The notes under the pieces are model-generated. The model was not told the origin of the DNA, made no database searches, and saw nothing but the letters and a program-made list of their open reading frames with translations. From Novosphingobium mangrovisedimenti (GTDB taxonomy: Bacteria > Pseudomonadota > Alphaproteobacteria > Sphingomonadales > Sphingomonadaceae), in assembly GCF_025153475.1 (NCBI RefSeq), contig NZ_JANZXA010000012.1, forward strand, positions 98,798 through 162,797: a DNA stretch of 64,000 nt, in the 5' to 3' direction. The first letter of the stretch is position 1. Every line of letters begins with the position of its first letter. The position numbers and the translations under genes were made by a program. Positions 62,336 through 64,000 of the stretch are shown in pieces.

Positions 62336-62643
62336 CTGCCGCGCCGATCCCGTGCACGCGGCATGACCGGGTCGGCACCGACGACCCTCTTCTGCGGCGA
62401 GTGCTGGCAGGCGCCGGCACTCGCCACGGGTGCGAGCTGACGCCGCTCCTGCTGGCTCTCTACATGCACGAAGGACAGCTGCTGGCGACCTGGAAATGCC
62501 GCAAGGACCTGAAATCCGGATCAGCGGCTCTGGATGCGGCGTGGCATGCCGAGGAAGGCGAAGGCACGATCTTGCATCTCGTTCCCTCGGATGCGGAATA
62601 CGACTACCAGGAAGAAGTTATGGAAAACCCGTTCCAGGATTGA
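62332..62643 (+). CDS. Small hypothetical protein coupled to the amidohydrolase
   Basis: A 103-residue soluble protein whose ATG overlaps the amidohydrolase TGA (ATGA), which argues that it is translated and functionally linked. It has no signal peptide or membrane segment. Notable are three Cys (PCTRHD, HGCELT, WKCRKD) and an acidic C-terminus (HLVPSDAEYDYQEEVMENPF). I do not recognise a family. It could be a small subunit or chaperone for the amidohydrolase. A strong terminator follows 22 bases downstream. Confidence 0.72.
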   Translation: MTAAPIPCTRHDRVGTDDPLLRRVLAGAGTRHGCELTPLLLALYMHEGQLLATWKCRKDLKSGSAALDAAWHAEEGEGTILHLVPSDAEYDYQEEVMENPFQD

Positions 62644-62664
62644 GCACCAAAGCGGCGCGTACCC

Positions 62665-62703
62665 GCCCCGGACGAGCAAGGCAGGCCCTTCCGGGGCATT
62701 TTT
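62665..62703 (+). terminator. Rho-independent terminator after the amidohydrolase unit
   Basis: The 8-bp perfect stem GCCCCGGA/TCCGGGGC (62665-62672 with 62690-62697) is followed by A and a five-T run. It lies between the convergent small gene and the flavoprotein remnant. Confidence 0.8.
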
Positions 62704-62704
62704 C

Positions 62705-63877
62705 CTATCGCAGCAGTGCAGCCTCCCGCGCAGCCCCATTCCCTGCAGCTCGGCCGAACACCGTACCGATGGCCATGCCGAAACCGGCCAGATAGCCCTT
62801 TCCAAGCACGGACCCGGCCATGATTTCTCCGGCGCCGAACAGGTTCCGCATCGCCGTGCCACCTTCCCGGTAGACCCGCGCGTCAGCATCGACTTTGACC
62901 CCAAGGTAGGTGAAAGTGATGCCAGGGCGCAGTGGATAACCGATGAACGGCGGCTCGACGATCGGACGCGCCCAGTTTGACTTGTCGGGGGTCAAGCCGG
63001 AAGTACGGCAGCCGTCCAAACGCTGATTGTCGAACGTTCCCGGCTGCACGGCTGCATTGTAGCTTGCAACGACCTGCTCCAGCTTGTCACCATCAAGGCC
63101 GAGTTTCCCGGCGAGCTCACGCACACTGGGGGCCTCGATCGCGGGGAAAACCGAGGGCATGAACAGCTTGCGGGCCTTCGCATCGATAATGGCATAGGCG
63201 ATCTGACCCGGCTGCTGCGCGACCAGCCTTCCCCATATCGCGTAGCGCTTGGGCCAGACATCTTCGCCTTCATCGTAGAAGCGATCACCATTGGCGTTGA
63301 CCACGATCGAGAAAGGAACGCAATCGAGCCGCGTTACGATCCCTCCGTCAAACTTCGGCGCTCGCCCGTCAATCGCAACCGCGTGGCACTGAGTCGGGTC
63401 GCCTATGGAGGCAATGCCTTGATCAAGCAGATTGCGCAGCACCTTGCCCCGTGCGTAGGGCGTGCCGCGGATCAGGAAGTTCTCGGCAATGTCCCCCCAA
63501 CCCTCCTTAAGCCACTCCCGGTTCGCCTGAAAGCCGCCCGAGGCGACGACGACAGCCCGTGCTCGCACGAATTCGGGAAATCCACGACTGGTCATTTCCA
63601 CTAAGGCGATGCGATCATCCTCGACGTGAAGAACCTCGACCTCGCTTTCGTACAGAATGTCGATACCCAACGCCTCGGCGGCAAGATAATAGGCGTTGAC
63701 CAGCGACTTCCCGCCGCCAAGGAAGAAGGCATTTGTTCGCGCCAGGGAAAGCGTACCGGAAAGCGATGGCTGGAAACGCACGCCGTGCGCCTGCATGAAA
63801 TCCAGGGCATCGACGGTCCCCCGGATGGTCCTGCGGGCCAGATCCTCGTCCGTTTCCCCACCGGTAACGCGCAGCTG
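62705..63877 (-). pseudogene. TcuA-like FAD dehydrogenase lacking its N-terminal FAD-binding part
   Basis: The frame codes for about 390 residues matching the middle and end of a tricarballylate-dehydrogenase-type flavoprotein: QLRVTGGETDEDLARRTIRG, LARTNAFFLGGGKSLVNAYY, VVVASGGFQANREWLKEGWG, and a C-terminal YLGVKVDADARVYREGG and GNLFGAGE-like segment. The first 100-120 residues, which should contain GxGxxG, are absent. Directly before QLRV there is an in-frame TGA (63878-63880), and the sequence beyond does not resemble a flavoprotein in any frame. An internal ATG at 63796 could start a shorter product, but this could not hold FAD properly. It is probably a rearranged former partner of the TcuB-like protein. 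Confidence 0.72.
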
Positions 63878-63945
63878 TCAACGGCGGTCGGATTCCAGGC
63901 CAGCATGGCGGAGTAAAAGCAGGCCATTGAGGATGAGCTCGGATG

Positions 63946-63981
63946 ATATGCAAAGGGCCCCGATCGGGGCCCTTTGCATAT
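63946..63981. repeat. Perfect 36-bp palindrome
   Basis: Two 18-base arms, ATATGCAAAGGGCCCCGA and its exact reverse complement, meet at a central GATC. The GC core with flanking A/T runs is what a two-way rho-independent terminator looks like. The outer ends (GATATGCA and TGCATAT) also equal half-sites of the cluster palindrome. It lies 66 bases beyond the stop that ends the flavoprotein homology. Confidence 0.8.
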
Positions 63982-64000
63982 TTGCCGTTTTGCGTCGGGT

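Overview
This window looks like chromosome of a GC-rich sphingomonad (Alphaproteobacteria, most like Novosphingobium or Sphingobium). The reasons are the many TonB-dependent receptors, the oxidative (Weimberg-type) pentose route, the beta-helix autotransporter and the dense ATGA-overlapped catabolic operon. That placement comes from gene content, not from a database search. I saw no tRNA, rRNA or CRISPR array.

Region A (1-8.45 kb, all minus strand) holds a 5'-complete but window-truncated autotransporter, an OmpR-type response regulator, a four-PAS hybrid histidine kinase and two small proteins. Upstream of the kinase-regulator pair, the autotransporter and each small gene sits the same direct repeat, TGTATCnnnTGTATC on the plus strand (GATACAnnnGATACA in gene orientation). 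This suggests a compact, self-contained two-component regulon.

Region B (8.45-9.68 kb) is an AT-rich patch plus a deleted IS5-family transposase and about 500 bases with no gene.

Region C (9.68-28.9 kb) is a complete arabinan/arabinoxylan-to-2-oxoglutarate system. It has a TonB receptor, GH51, two GH43 enzymes and an MGH1-like glycosidase outside the cytoplasm, then a sugar MFS importer, aldose epimerase, Gfo/Idh-type pentose dehydrogenase, lactonase, IlvD/Edd-type pentonate dehydratase, FAH-fold keto-deoxy-pentonate dehydratase and 2-oxoglutarate semialdehyde dehydrogenase. A GntR/FCD regulator sits in the middle. A shared element, A(C/G)TCCGACA(A/T)AT, precedes three of the transcription units.

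Region D (28.9-30.24 kb) is decayed DNA, including the stump of a KDPGal-aldolase gene and a possible MarR-like C-terminal stump.

Region E (30.24-64 kb) is a catabolic cluster for an unidentified, probably alicyclic, substrate. It contains three cupins, a membrane PQQ dehydrogenase broken by one extra base in a homopolymer, an MDR reductase, a KstD-like flavoprotein, SDRs, three TonB receptors, an MFS carrier, two family III CoA-transferases, a PaaK/LuxE-like ligase and a LysR regulator. A tightly packed minus-strand operon encodes a TcuB-like Fe-S quinone-linked protein, CoA-transferase, BadI/MenB-type ring hydrolase, acyl-CoA ligase, enoyl-CoA hydratase, acyl-CoA dehydrogenase and two 3-hydroxyacyl-CoA-dehydrogenase-like proteins. 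Together these enzyme types could perform CoA activation, alpha,beta-dehydrogenation, hydration, oxidation and hydrolytic ring opening, as in cyclohexanecarboxylate degradation. A palindromic element, TGCATA-N5-TATGCA, occurs six times at the cluster's promoters (31.57, 31.74, 36.0, 43.8, 60.98 and 61.09 kb), tying the genes into one probable regulon. The right end carries a 5'-truncated TcuA-like flavoprotein beside a perfect 36-base palindrome.
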